From the NCBI GenBank assembly GCA_021778875.1, contig JAJYBT010000011.1, positions 1 to 14,005 of the forward strand: DNA of 14,005 nucleotides. Reading direction: 5' to 3'. The position numbers and the translations under genes are program-made. How positions within the stretch are numbered: the first letter of the stretch is position 1; each line of letters opens with the position of its first letter. Source of the stretch: Acidobacteriota bacterium (GTDB taxonomy: Bacteria > Acidobacteriota > Terriglobia > Terriglobales > Acidobacteriaceae). The notes beneath the pieces are model-generated. The model was not told the DNA's origin, did no database searches, and saw only the letters and a program-made list of their open reading frames with translations. Below, piece after piece: positions 1 through 6,908 of this stretch.

Positions 1-68
1 TTAGGCGGTAATACGCTCAGAACAGAGAGTGCTGCTTATCTCGATCCTATGAACTGCTATGCTTCGAC

Positions 69-515
69 TTGGAACCTATGGCACATCCCGATCTGAACGA
101 ACTGGTGACCACCCTCCTAAAAATGGCTGAGACGCTTTTGGAAGAGCAAGGAGCGTTCCTACCAATTGGTGCGATCATGTTGCCGAACGGCGAGATTCGT
201 CACGTTGGTGCTCAAATCGAAGGTGAAGAGTATCCAGGGGCGCAGTCGTTGCTCGATCTCTTGACTACGACGTTCCAGCGGCAAGCCAGTGAAGGCAAGT
301 TGCGTGCCGCCGGAATCGCCTACGATGTCCTGACGATTCCGCCGGGGCAACAACAGAAACAGGATGCAATCTGTTGTAGTCTCGAACACTGTCTCGGGGA
401 GGCAGTCGACGTTTTCAAACCCTACATCAAATCCGAAGACGGGCAGTTTGAATTCGGGGAAATCTTCGCAAACAGCCGGAACCAGCGGCTATTTTCCCAT
501 CTCCCACGCGGTTGA
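69..515 (+). CDS. uncharacterised ~146-aa protein
   Basis: Two starts are possible: TTG at 69 or ATG at 78 (145 aa). Neither has a convincing Shine-Dalgarno sequence, and ATG 78 is slightly preferred. The protein is soluble, acidic and without signal peptide or membrane segment. It begins with an amphipathic helix (DLNELVTTLLKMAETLLEE), then has a G-A-F-L-P-I-G-A segment, an alternating strand ending NGEIRHVGA, a middle LLDLLTTTF helix, an A-A-G-I-A-Y-D-V-L strand and a C-terminal strand/loop region rich in E, G and F. The layout reminds me, from memory only, of a widespread family of ~140-aa uncharacterised proteins with the theme 'FLPFGA...AAGVCYDV'; I can name no Pfam entry or function. 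Base composition is visibly less GC-rich than the genes from 1300 onward, which with the repeat-like DNA downstream suggests an accessory or transferred segment. It is probably a real gene because the frame is intact and its composition is protein-like. Confidence 0.7.
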   Translation: MEPMAHPDLNELVTTLLKMAETLLEEQGAFLPIGAIMLPNGEIRHVGAQIEGEEYPGAQSLLDLLTTTFQRQASEGKLRAAGIAYDVLTIPPGQQQKQDAICCSLEHCLGEAVDVFKPYIKSEDGQFEFGEIFANSRNQRLFSHLPRG

Positions 516-756
516 GTGATGTTTGCCATGCGTAGTACAAATCACCCACTTCGATGACTCCGGTTGTATGGTCGTCTAACCGGAAGTGACTCAAGACTAG
601 CCTCAGCCCGCCGACTTCCACTTTGTCAACCGCTCCGCAGCCGTACTCTCCCCTAACCCCTTCACTCCACTCGCCCCAAAATCCGCCGCCGCTTTGCAGA
701 AGATTTCCCCGCACCGTCGCACAATGAATACATGAGAAGCCAGAGCCCAGCGAAAC

Positions 757-802
757 TGTCGGGTATGTCCCCGGTTCAAAATGTCAGGAATGCCCCCGGT
801 CC
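757..802. repeat. two imperfect direct copies of a 21-bp motif
   Basis: Copy 1 (757-777) begins TGTCGGGTATGTCCCCGG and copy 2 (782-802) begins TGTCAGGAATGCCCCCGG. They match at 17 of 21 positions with a period of 25 bases. Tandem motifs of this style are found near the ends of some insertion sequences, so this may be an IS-end relic. No transposase frame is present nearby, so that origin is inference. Confidence 0.55.
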
Positions 803-835
803 GTACAGGACTCTGTCGAGTCACGACCCCGGCTG

Positions 836-876
836 GGAGCTAGGAGCTAGGAGCTAGACCCCCCCCCTACCCCCCC
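836..876. repeat. triple GGAGCTA repeat followed by C9-TA-C7 tract
   Basis: Three exact tandem copies of the 7-mer GGAGCTA (836-842, 843-849, 850-856) are followed by G-A, a run of nine C (859-867), T-A and a run of seven C (870-876). It is low-complexity DNA of a kind expected to vary in length between strains. I see no coding or promoter role. Confidence 0.75.
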
Positions 877-1106
877 TTATTTATTTTCGTTTCCCACAAA
901 ATGTTTGCAGATCATTTCGACGCACTATGAACCGCCTCCCGCCGCATCCGGGGCGCGACAGCCTGTCCTTGAGATGTCAAGCCCCAGCCCTCGCGTCAAG
1001 CCGTCCAAATCATTCAATTAAAACAGTTTTCGCAAGATTTCCATTTTGCAGACTAATTCCGCAAAGTCTCTAACCTTGAAAGAGTAGCCAGACAAGCGAT
1101 GGACAT

Positions 1107-1330
1107 GCCGTGCCCGGCGAAGGCAGTCGCCCTCACAAGTTTGCTGAGGGTGCCGGGGCGCGGGACCGTTGCCTGTCAGCTCAACGGCTTTCTATGGGCT
1201 AGCCTCGCCGGAACCACGGCCTCGCTGGCCCTGAGAGAGCCGCATCAACCAGAGGTCCGCCAGCCGGCCCCCCGCAGCGTAGTTCCACTTCTGCCCGCGG
1301 CGTGGGGCTGGCCGCAGACCGGAAAAGGAC
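1107..1330 (+). other. strongly structured GC-rich leader or possible ncRNA
   Basis: This stretch lies directly upstream of the 92-aa gene and contains nested complementary segments. GCCCGGC (1112-1118) pairs with GCCGGGGC (1152-1159, one bulge) and encloses CCCTCA (1130-1135) pairing with TGAGGG (1145-1150). CCGTTG (1166-1171) pairs with CAACGG (1182-1187) around a 10-base loop. Further downstream, GCCAGCC..CCCCC can pair with GTGGGGCTGGC near 1260-1315. The stretch stays open in the frame of the downstream gene, but the first in-frame ATG (1099) has no ribosome-binding site and the encoded peptide has no recognisable features. A structured 5' leader or independent small RNA is the better reading. 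It does not match the riboswitch consensus sequences I can recall (TPP, SAM, cobalamin, c-di-GMP-I, glycine, fluoride) or SRP or RNase P RNA. Confidence 0.35.
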
Positions 1331-1338
1331 CAATCGCG

Positions 1339-1617
1339 ATGGCCAATATTCTTGTCAACATTGAGAAGGGCATTGAAATCGGAGCCGAAGATGCCCTCAA
1401 GTGGCTCACCGGCGCCAACAAGGCCCTGCACGCAGCGCCCGAGGTCGTGGCGGCGCTCGCCACCCTGCTGGGCGCGGTCGAAAGGCCGCTGGCAGATCTT
1501 GCCGGCGCAGCCTCCAACCCGCTCAACATCCCCCTCGATGTCCAGACCGTGAACGACCTCAAGGCCGTCTGGCCGCAGGTCAAAACTTTCCTCGCCAGCC
1601 TCGGCATCAAGCTCTAG
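1339..1617 (+). CDS. small hypothetical protein, 92 aa
   Basis: The ATG at 1339 is chosen because a purine-rich GGAAAAGGA (1321-1329) lies about 9 bases upstream and the protein-like sequence begins there. A longer reading from 1099 passes through the structured leader and is not supported. The protein starts MANILVNIEKGIEIG and is almost entirely helical by eye, with Ala/Leu-rich amphipathic stretches (EDALKWL, VVAALATLLGAVERPLADLAG) and a C-terminal VKTFLASLGIKL. It has no Cys, no signal peptide and no catalytic motif. I do not recognise a family. Helical content and size would suit a small structural or protein-binding protein, but no function can be assigned. It is followed 14 bases later by a perfect hairpin shared with the converging protease gene. 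Confidence 0.7.
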   Translation: MANILVNIEKGIEIGAEDALKWLTGANKALHAAPEVVAALATLLGAVERPLADLAGAASNPLNIPLDVQTVNDLKAVWPQVKTFLASLGIKL

Positions 1618-1631
1618 GCCAACAAGCAAAT

Positions 1632-1657
1632 GGGCCGCTCCATCTGCGGAGCGGCCC
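1632..1657. terminator. perfect 10-bp hairpin between convergent genes
   Basis: GGGCCGCTCC (1632-1641) and GGAGCGGCCC (1648-1657) are exact reverse complements around a 6-base loop. They lie in the 61-base gap between the ends of the plus-strand small gene and the minus-strand protease gene. There is no long T run on either side, only a T-rich segment GTTTCTTCATCT downstream on the plus strand. The likely role is a bidirectional terminator or 3'-end stabiliser for both transcripts. Confidence 0.75.
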
Positions 1658-1678
1658 AGGCTGCCTGCGTTTCTTCAT

Positions 1679-2833
1679 CTATGTATTCGTGTCTTCCGCT
1701 TCGCCCAGAATCAGCTTGAGTGTCATCTGCTTGCGGCCGCGCAGGACGGAAACGCTGATCGTGTCTCCGGCCTGATGCTTGTCCATGATGGCGCTGATGT
1801 CCTGCGGGTCCGTCACCTGCTGCCCGTCGATGGCCACAATCAGGTCGCCGCCCAGCATGATCGGCGTATTGCCCACGTAGGCCTGCTCGTTGCCGCCGCG
1901 CAACCCCGCCCGCTCCGCCGCGCCGCCGGGAACCACCCGCTGAATCAGCACGCCATAGTCAGCCGCCAGCCCCATCTGCTCGGCAAGGTCCGGCCCAATG
2001 GCATAGGAAACAATCCCCAGCGAAGGCCGTCGCACCCGTCCATAGCGCGTCAGGTCGCCCAGCACCGCCTTCGCCGTGTTAATGGGGATGGCGAAGCCGA
2101 TGCCCGAGCTCTGGTCCGCGCCGTTCGACGCAATCATCGTGTTGATGCCGATCACGTCCCCGCGCGAGTTCAGCAGCGGCCCGCCGGAGTTGCCGGGGTT
2201 GATCGCCGCGTCCGTCTGGATCGCGTCCTCAATCGGCGCTCCGTCTGCGTTGCGAATCGAGCGGATGCTGCTGATGATGCCGTGCGTCATCGTCCCCGCC
2301 AGGCCAAAGGGATTCCCGATCGCGTATACCTCCTGCCCCACGGCTAGGCCAGCCGAGTCCGACAGCGTCACCGGCTGCAGGTTCGGCGCGTCAATCTGCA
2401 ACAGGGCCAAATCATGCACGCGGTCCGTGCCAATCACGCGCGCCGAGTAGCTGAGCTTGTTGCTCAACTGCACCTTAATGCCGCGATTGGCTCCCTCGAT
2501 CACGTGGTAGTTCGTCAGCACGTGCCCGGCTTTGTCCAGGATGAATCCCGAGCCCTGCCCCTGCTGCGGCACCGCGCCGTAGAAAAAATTGAAGACCAGC
2601 GTCGTCGAAGTGATGTTCACCACCGACGGCGTCACTTTCTTGTAGACGGCGATGTTGTTCTGCTCCTGCGTGTTGTAGGCGGGCGCAGCCTCAGCCTCGG
2701 TCAGCGCCAGCGGCGAGCTGGAGCCGCGCGCGTCGAGCAGGGAAAAGTTGCCCAGCCGCCCGGGAAGATGCGTTGTGACATACCAGAATCCACCCACCAG
2801 CACGAGAACAAGGAATAACCGGCGCAGTTTCAT
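1679..2833 (-). CDS. HtrA/DegP-like trypsin-type serine protease with PDZ domain
   Basis: Periplasmic ATP-independent quality-control protease of the S1C (HtrA/Deg) family, 384 aa, near the usual length for one-PDZ members such as DegS. An N-terminal hydrophobic segment (about residues 6-20) follows the basic MKLRR and lacks an obvious cleavage site, so it probably anchors the protein in the inner membrane. The protease domain covers about 60-265 and shows the full triad: His110 (TNYHVIEG), Asp141 (HDLALLQ) and Ser216 (NPGNSGGPL), with the substrate-pocket segment GIGFAIP at 244-250. One PDZ domain covers about 270-376 (SLGI..., GGDLIVAIDGQQV). Catalysis therefore looks intact. The gene is co-directional with coaE, 84 bases downstream, and may share its transcript. 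The start ATG is preceded by an AGG-containing segment. The exact paralogue (DegP, DegQ or DegS) cannot be decided; a single PDZ plus a membrane anchor favours a DegS-like layout. Confidence 0.93.
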   Translation of the reverse strand: MKLRRLFLVLVLVGGFWYVTTHLPGRLGNFSLLDARGSSSPLALTEAEAAPAYNTQEQNNIAVYKKVTPSVVNITSTTLVFNFFYGAVPQQGQGSGFILDKAGHVLTNYHVIEGANRGIKVQLSNKLSYSARVIGTDRVHDLALLQIDAPNLQPVTLSDSAGLAVGQEVYAIGNPFGLAGTMTHGIISSIRSIRNADGAPIEDAIQTDAAINPGNSGGPLLNSRGDVIGINTMIASNGADQSSGIGFAIPINTAKAVLGDLTRYGRVRRPSLGIVSYAIGPDLAEQMGLAADYGVLIQRVVPGGAAERAGLRGGNEQAYVGNTPIMLGGDLIVAIDGQQVTDPQDISAIMDKHQAGDTISVSVLRGRKQMTLKLILGEAEDTNT

Positions 2834-2917
2834 GTGTGCCTGACCTGAAGACCTTTCTCTATTAAAGATGCAGTTTCGCTGCCTTGCGGTTCGCGGGCAA
2901 TCAAGCCCGACTGCTCG

Positions 2918-3613
2918 TTATTCTAGAAACTCATCCTGCAGCAGTTTGTTGCTCTCCGCCCTGAGCCGCCGCCACAGGTCTTCCACCTGCGCGCGCAGCG
3001 AGGCCATATCCCCCGTATTTTCCAGCACATAATCGGCGCGGGCCGCCTTCACTTCGTCGGGAACCTGGTGCGCCAGCCGGGCGCGCGCATCGGCTTTGGC
3101 CTTGTCATGCTCTACGCCGCTCAGGCCCAGCCGGTTCACATAGCGGGCAATCTTTATCTCATCTGGCGCGGTCACAACCACCACGCGGTCAATGCGCCGC
3201 CGCCAGTCCGCGAGAATGTTGTCCCGCTCGCCGCGTGCCCGCGCGTCGCGCTCCACTTCAAAGATCAGCGCCGATACCACCACCGCCACTGCCCCAGGAT
3301 CGCGCGCAAACACGCCTTCCATCCAGCGCCGCTGCGCTTCAATCACCGCCGGATGCACAAGGCTGTTCAGCTCGTGCAGCCGGCCGCCCGCGAAAGCCAT
3401 CTGCGCCAGCCGCGCCCGGTCCAGGCGCCCATCTGGCCGCGCGACTTCCGGGCCAAACACGCGCAGGATTTCCTGATACACCGGCTGACCCGGCTCCATC
3501 AGCGCGCGCCCCAGGTCGTCGGACTCGCTGACCTCCGCGCCCAACTCGCGCAGAATCTGTGCAACGGTGCTCTTGCCGCTGCCCAGGCCGCCTGTCAGCC
3601 CAACGCGCAGCAT
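2918..3613 (-). CDS. coaE: dephospho-CoA kinase
   Basis: Catalyses ATP-dependent phosphorylation of the 3'-hydroxyl of dephospho-CoA, the last step of coenzyme A synthesis, in the cytoplasm. The Walker A motif GGLGSGKST is at residues 8-16, directly after the first strand (MLRVGLT). It is followed by the conserved D-D-L-G-R segment (SESDDLGRALMEPG, about 30-43), the H-P-A-V-I region typical of the family (LNSLVHPAVIE, about 82-92), and the VVVTAPDEIKIARYVNRLGLS lid and base-binding region (about 149-169). At 231 aa it is slightly longer than the ~200-aa E. coli enzyme, with the extra residues in the middle (ERDARARGERDN) and at the C-terminus. Its ATG lies 3 bases after the folD stop, so the two are translated from one mRNA, with the G-rich end of folD acting as ribosome-binding region. 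Confidence 0.93.
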   Translation of the reverse strand: MLRVGLTGGLGSGKSTVAQILRELGAEVSESDDLGRALMEPGQPVYQEILRVFGPEVARPDGRLDRARLAQMAFAGGRLHELNSLVHPAVIEAQRRWMEGVFARDPGAVAVVVSALIFEVERDARARGERDNILADWRRRIDRVVVVTAPDEIKIARYVNRLGLSGVEHDKAKADARARLAHQVPDEVKAARADYVLENTGDMASLRAQVEDLWRRLRAESNKLLQDEFLE

Positions 3614-3616
3614 CGC

Positions 3617-4531
3617 TTAAAGCCCCCGCCTCATCCGGGCCGCGCGCACGGTGTTCGCCATCAGCATCGCAATGGTCAGCGGACCCACGCCGCCCGGCAC
3701 CGGCGTATATGCGCCGGAAACTTCAAAAGCCTTGGGATGCACGTCGCCCACAATCGTGGAACCGCGCCTGGCAAAGGTCGCCTCGCGTTTGGCGTCTCCG
3801 GCAAAGTAGCGGTCAAACTCCTCGCGCGTGGTCAGCCGGTTGATGCCCACGTCGATAATCGTTGCGCCGGGCTTCACCATATCCGGCGTGATAAAGCCGG
3901 GACGCCCAATCGCCGCAACCAGAATGTCCGCCTGCCGCGTAATTGCCCCCAGGTCGCGCGTCTTTGAGTGGCAGATGGTCACAGTGGCGTTCTGGTGCAG
4001 CAGCAGCATGGCCGCCGGTTTGCCTACAATGTCGCTGCGGCCCACCACCACGGCGTGCTGGCCGCTGATGGGAATCGAGCTGCGCCTGAGAATTTCAATC
4101 ACGCCCGCCGGCGTGCACGGCGCCAGAGCCGGCCGGCCCGCCTGCAAACGGCCCGCATTCACCGGGTGAAATCCATCCACGTCCTTGGCCGGATCGACCG
4201 CGTCGAGCAGTGCTTTCGTGTCCACCTGCCCCGGCAGCGGCAACTGAATCAGAATGCCGTCGATGTCCTCGCGGCCATTCAGCTTGGCCACCAGATCGAG
4301 CATTTCTTCTGTCGTCACGGTATCAGCGGGCGTGATCAATTCGCTGCAGAGGCCCAGGTCGGCGCAGGTCTGCACCTTGCTGCGCACGTAGATCTCCGAC
4401 GCAGCCACACTACCCACCAGCACTGCCGCCAGCCCCGGCCGGATGTCCTGCGCCGCCAGCGCGCGAACCTCCTCGGCCACTTCCAGCTTGATTGCCGCGG
4501 CAATGGCTACGCCATCAAGAATTCTTGACAT
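3617..4531 (-). CDS. folD: bifunctional methylenetetrahydrofolate dehydrogenase/cyclohydrolase
   Basis: Interconverts 5,10-methylene-, 5,10-methenyl- and 10-formyl-tetrahydrofolate using NADP(H), supplying one-carbon units for purines and formyl-Met; cytoplasmic, usually a homodimer. A GTG at 4540 in the same frame is possible, but GGAG (4540-4543) sits 8 bases before the ATG at 4531, so MSRILDG is the start (304 aa, near the usual ~290). Family motifs are intact: Y48..K52 (YVRSK, catalytic lysine), QLPLP (96-100), DVDGFHPVN (about 117-125), the Rossmann segment VVVGRSDIVGKP (about 161-172) and the C-terminal PVPGGVGPLT (about 278-287). A short insertion near 235-260 (REEFDRYFAGDAKREATFARRG) makes it somewhat longer than the E. 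coli enzyme. It is the first gene of a folD-coaE pair and is divergent from the SpoIIE-type phosphatase gene. Confidence 0.95.
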   Translation of the reverse strand: MSRILDGVAIAAAIKLEVAEEVRALAAQDIRPGLAAVLVGSVAASEIYVRSKVQTCADLGLCSELITPADTVTTEEMLDLVAKLNGREDIDGILIQLPLPGQVDTKALLDAVDPAKDVDGFHPVNAGRLQAGRPALAPCTPAGVIEILRRSSIPISGQHAVVVGRSDIVGKPAAMLLLHQNATVTICHSKTRDLGAITRQADILVAAIGRPGFITPDMVKPGATIIDVGINRLTTREEFDRYFAGDAKREATFARRGSTIVGDVHPKAFEVSGAYTPVPGGVGPLTIAMLMANTVRAARMRRGL

Positions 4532-4576
4532 CTCAAACACTCCAAAGACTCATCCTATCGCTTCGCCACCAGATAA

Positions 4577-4593
4577 GCGGGCAAAGTGCCCGC
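4577..4593. promoter_or_regulatory. inverted repeat in the divergent folD/phosphatase promoter region
   Basis: GCGGGC (4577-4582) and GCCCGC (4588-4593) are exact reverse complements around AAAGT. They lie between the divergent starts of folD (4531) and the phosphatase gene (4657). The site is short and could be an operator or a small hairpin in either leader; sequence alone does not decide. Confidence 0.3.
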
Positions 4594-4656
4594 AAAGCAG
4601 TGCAAAACACACAAAGTTCTTCCCCGACAATGGCACTTTCGCGCTATGCTTGCGTC

Positions 4657-6717
4657 ATGCTTCCCCGCAGATTGCGCTACCCCGTCGTGGCAGTGCTGAC
4701 GTTGCTCGTCAGCGGGACGGCTTTGTCTCGCGCGCAGGATCCAAAGCGAATGGCCGCGCCTCCGGCGCCCACGCTGGCGCTGAATGAGCTGGGCAGGGGA
4801 ACGGCAGACCTGAGCGGCCCGTGGCAGTTTCATCTGGGCGACAACCTGGAATGGGCTCTGCCCGGCTACGACGACAAGCGCTGGGACCAGCTCACCGCGG
4901 ACAAACCCTGGGGTCTGCAGGGACATGACAGCTACACCGGCTATGCCTGGTACCGCCGGCACATCACCGTCACCACGGCGCCGGGCGCTTCGCCGGACGT
5001 CGCCCTGCTGATTCCAGCCATCAACGATGTGTATGAGATCTATTGGAACGGCGAGCGCATCGGCCGCGAAGGCCGCATGCCGCCCCACTGGGTCGCCTAC
5101 ACCGGGTTACCGGCGCAGACCTATGGCCTGGGACAGGCGCGCTCCGGCGTCCTTGCCGTGCGCGTGTGGAAGCTGCCCCTGAGTTCGATCGATGACGGCA
5201 CCTCCGGCGGATTCAACGGAATGCCGCTGATCGGCAGCCCGGACGCCATTGCCGCAGTCAGGGCCAGCATGGACTACGAGTGGCTGCGCTCGCAGCAGTT
5301 TCACTTTGCCTTGACCTCGCTCTTTGCCCTGGTGGCCATGCTTGGCTTCTTCGCCTTCTGGCGCGACCGCAGCCAATGGCTGCTCTTCTGGACTGCCCTC
5401 TTCTCCAGCTGCCTGGTGCTGGAGCTGTTTCTCAATGGCCTCCGCCTGCACATGTCGTTCACTGCCATCTCTTTCTGGTACCAGACAGAGGTCTCCGTCC
5501 GCGAGATGTCACTGTGGTTTCTCCTCATGTGGATGCTGCAGCTGCAGGAAAACCGCAAACTCGTCGTGCTCACGCGCAAGGTGGCCCTCATCAGCGTCGC
5601 AGCCAGCATACTGGACGGCGCGATTTATATCCTGTATCCCTCGATTCTCTCCGCTTTCGCCCTGGAGGTCGCGGACGCTTTGCTGACGGCGGCGATCCTG
5701 TTCTTTGAGGCGTATCCCATCATGCTGGTGTCCTACGCCTTCCTGCGCCACAAGAAGCTGGAGTCCTCGCGCTGGGCGGTGGCGGGTGTCGCGTTTGTGA
5801 ACGGCATGGTCTACTTTGTGCAGAACGTCTCGATCCAGGGCGTGCGCTACACCCACTGGAACTTCGCGGACGAGATCAGCAGACCGATGTTTACCGTTTC
5901 AGGCAGTGCGATGACGCTGTCCCTGCTGCTGCGGACGCTGCTCTTTTTCTCCGTTCTCTATGCCGTGATTCGCGTGTACATCAACTCGCGCCAACGGACC
6001 AACACGCTTGAAAAGGAACTGCAAAACGCGCGCGAGTTGCAGCGCGTGCTCGTTCCCTCGTCGCTGCCCGTCGTTCCCGGATTCACCATCACCAGCGCCT
6101 ATCGTCCCGCAGCAGAGGTGGGCGGCGACTTCTTCCAGGTGATGCCGCTGGAAAGCGGCTCCACGATTGTGCTGCTCGGCGATGTCAGCGGCAAGGGGCT
6201 GCGCGCGGCCATGGCGGTCTCGTTGATTATTGGCGCGGTGCGCGCCCTGGCAGAAGACCATCCCAGCCCGGCCCGCCTCCTGACCCAGCTCAATCGTCGC
6301 CTCTGCGGACACCTGCAGGGAGGCTTCGCCACCTGCGTGGTTCTCCGGCTCGATCCCAGCGGCGACTGCGCGCTGGCCAGCGCCGGCCACCCCGCGCCTT
6401 TCCTCAACGAGCGCGAGCTGGAACTGCCCGGCGCCTTGCCGCTGGGAATTACCCGCGAGGTTGAGTATGAGGAATCGGCCTTTATGCTGAAGACCGGCGA
6501 TCACTTCTCCCTCTACACCGACGGCCTGCTTGAAGCCCGCAGCCCTTCAGGTGAGCTCTACAGCTTCGCGCGTCTGCAAAGGCTGTTCGCCAGCCACCCC
6601 AGCGCCGCTCAGGCCACGCAGGCGGCCGTCAACTTCGGCCAGGACGACGACATCACCGTGCTCACTCTCACGCGCATGGCGGTCAACGAGAGCATCCTTG
6701 AGTTGAGCCCCGCTTAG
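4657..6717 (+). CDS. membrane-bound SpoIIE/RsbU-type PP2C phosphatase with periplasmic jelly-roll sensor
   Basis: Likely a receptor that converts a periplasmic signal into dephosphorylation of a cytoplasmic protein, typically an anti-anti-sigma factor. The ATG at 4657 is chosen because a signal peptide begins there (MLPRRLRYPVVAVLTLLVSG, cut near residue 26). The frame is open back to 4492, but that would run into folD, and no Shine-Dalgarno is visible at 4630 or 4657. Numbering from 4657 (686 aa): residues about 50-185 form a jelly-roll domain like the sugar-binding domain of GH2 enzymes (LSGPWQFHLGD, YAWYRRHITV, VYEIYWNGERIGREG). About 212-445 hold seven hydrophobic helices in the style of 7TMR-DISM receptors. 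A short coiled coil (TLEKELQNARELQRVL) follows. The PP2C domain covers about 453-672, with metal-binding acidic residues in VGGDFF (491), GDVSGKG (509), YTDGLLEA (622) and GQDDDITVL (663-665). Catalytic motifs look complete. No partner kinase or anti-sigma gene is in the window. Confidence 0.9.
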   Translation: MLPRRLRYPVVAVLTLLVSGTALSRAQDPKRMAAPPAPTLALNELGRGTADLSGPWQFHLGDNLEWALPGYDDKRWDQLTADKPWGLQGHDSYTGYAWYRRHITVTTAPGASPDVALLIPAINDVYEIYWNGERIGREGRMPPHWVAYTGLPAQTYGLGQARSGVLAVRVWKLPLSSIDDGTSGGFNGMPLIGSPDAIAAVRASMDYEWLRSQQFHFALTSLFALVAMLGFFAFWRDRSQWLLFWTALFSSCLVLELFLNGLRLHMSFTAISFWYQTEVSVREMSLWFLLMWMLQLQENRKLVVLTRKVALISVAASILDGAIYILYPSILSAFALEVADALLTAAILFFEAYPIMLVSYAFLRHKKLESSRWAVAGVAFVNGMVYFVQNVSIQGVRYTHWNFADEISRPMFTVSGSAMTLSLLLRTLLFFSVLYAVIRVYINSRQRTNTLEKELQNARELQRVLVPSSLPVVPGFTITSAYRPAAEVGGDFFQVMPLESGSTIVLLGDVSGKGLRAAMAVSLIIGAVRALAEDHPSPARLLTQLNRRLCGHLQGGFATCVVLRLDPSGDCALASAGHPAPFLNERELELPGALPLGITREVEYEESAFMLKTGDHFSLYTDGLLEARSPSGELYSFARLQRLFASHPSAAQATQAAVNFGQDDDITVLTLTRMAVNESILELSPA

Positions 6718-6825
6718 ACGCAGGCTGAGCCGCGCTCCGGCGCTGGCAACCCAATTCCGAAGCAAGCCCATTCACCGGCGAAGATTGCCGCAAACCGCGC
6801 GCCGCGCGCTTCGCCGCTGTGCGGA

Positions 6826-6847
6826 GTGTCACACCGCCGTGTGACAC
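6826..6847. promoter_or_regulatory. perfect palindrome, candidate operator
   Basis: GTGTCACAC (6826-6834) and GTGTGACAC (6839-6847) are exact reverse complements separated by CGCC. The half-sites contain TCACA and TGTGA in everted order relative to the classic CRP site (TGTGA-N6-TCACA). The arm length and tight spacing suit a dimeric transcription factor. The site lies about 116-137 bases before the cytochrome ATG. The regulator family cannot be named from this alone. Confidence 0.5.
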
Positions 6848-6896
6848 ATCGCACATACACTGCCGGTTTCGTTTTCAATACTTGAATCCGCACGAA

Positions 6897-6908
6897 TGAT
6901 CTGGATCA
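6897..6908. promoter_or_regulatory. FNR/CRP-type core TGAT-N4-ATCA
   Basis: TGAT (6897-6900) and ATCA (6905-6908) are separated by CTGG and match the core of FNR-family boxes (TTGAT-N4-ATCAA), although both outer T/A bases differ. If it worked as a class II activator site (centre near -41), transcription would begin near 6944, just before the AAGGAG and the ATG at 6963. This also argues against the upstream GTG start at 6936. It suits a respiratory gene cluster, but a 12-base core can arise by chance. Confidence 0.35.

Larger units (their letters stand above)
516..1098. other. gene-poor intergenic stretch with repeat-like DNA
   Basis: About 580 bases hold no convincing gene. Short open frames on the minus strand lack ribosome-binding sites and protein-like composition. 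Three repeat-type items are visible: two imperfect copies of a 21-bp motif (757-802), a triple 7-bp repeat (836-856), and two C tracts of 9 and 7 (859-867, 870-876) that run into an AT-rich segment (877-900). The last 100 bases are AT-richer and presumably carry the promoter for the structured region and small gene that follow, but I see no confident -35/-10 pair. The mixture suggests an old insertion site or interspersed repeat rather than a lost gene. Confidence 0.6.

Noticed and set aside
603..824. Minus-strand open frame of 73 aa
   Set aside because: No ribosome-binding site and no domain pattern, and it spans one copy and part of the second copy of the 21-bp repeat, so it is most likely chance in repeat-like DNA.
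1099..1338. Upstream in-frame extension of the 92-aa gene (172-aa reading)
   Set aside because: The ATG at 1099 has no ribosome-binding site, the extension has no protein-like pattern and it overlaps a strongly folded stretch; ATG 1339 has a purine-rich site upstream.
2894..2909. Terminator after coaE
   Set aside because: CGGGC/GCCCG is only a 5-bp stem without a T run on the minus strand, too weak to call; readthrough into the protease gene remains possible.
3068..3967. Plus-strand open frame (299 aa) opposite coaE and folD
   Set aside because: His/Arg/Ala-rich shadow frame; both minus-strand genes have complete family motifs.
4492..4656. N-terminal extension of the phosphatase gene
   Set aside because: It would overlap the folD start on the other strand and place 55 unremarkable residues before a clear signal peptide starting at 4657.
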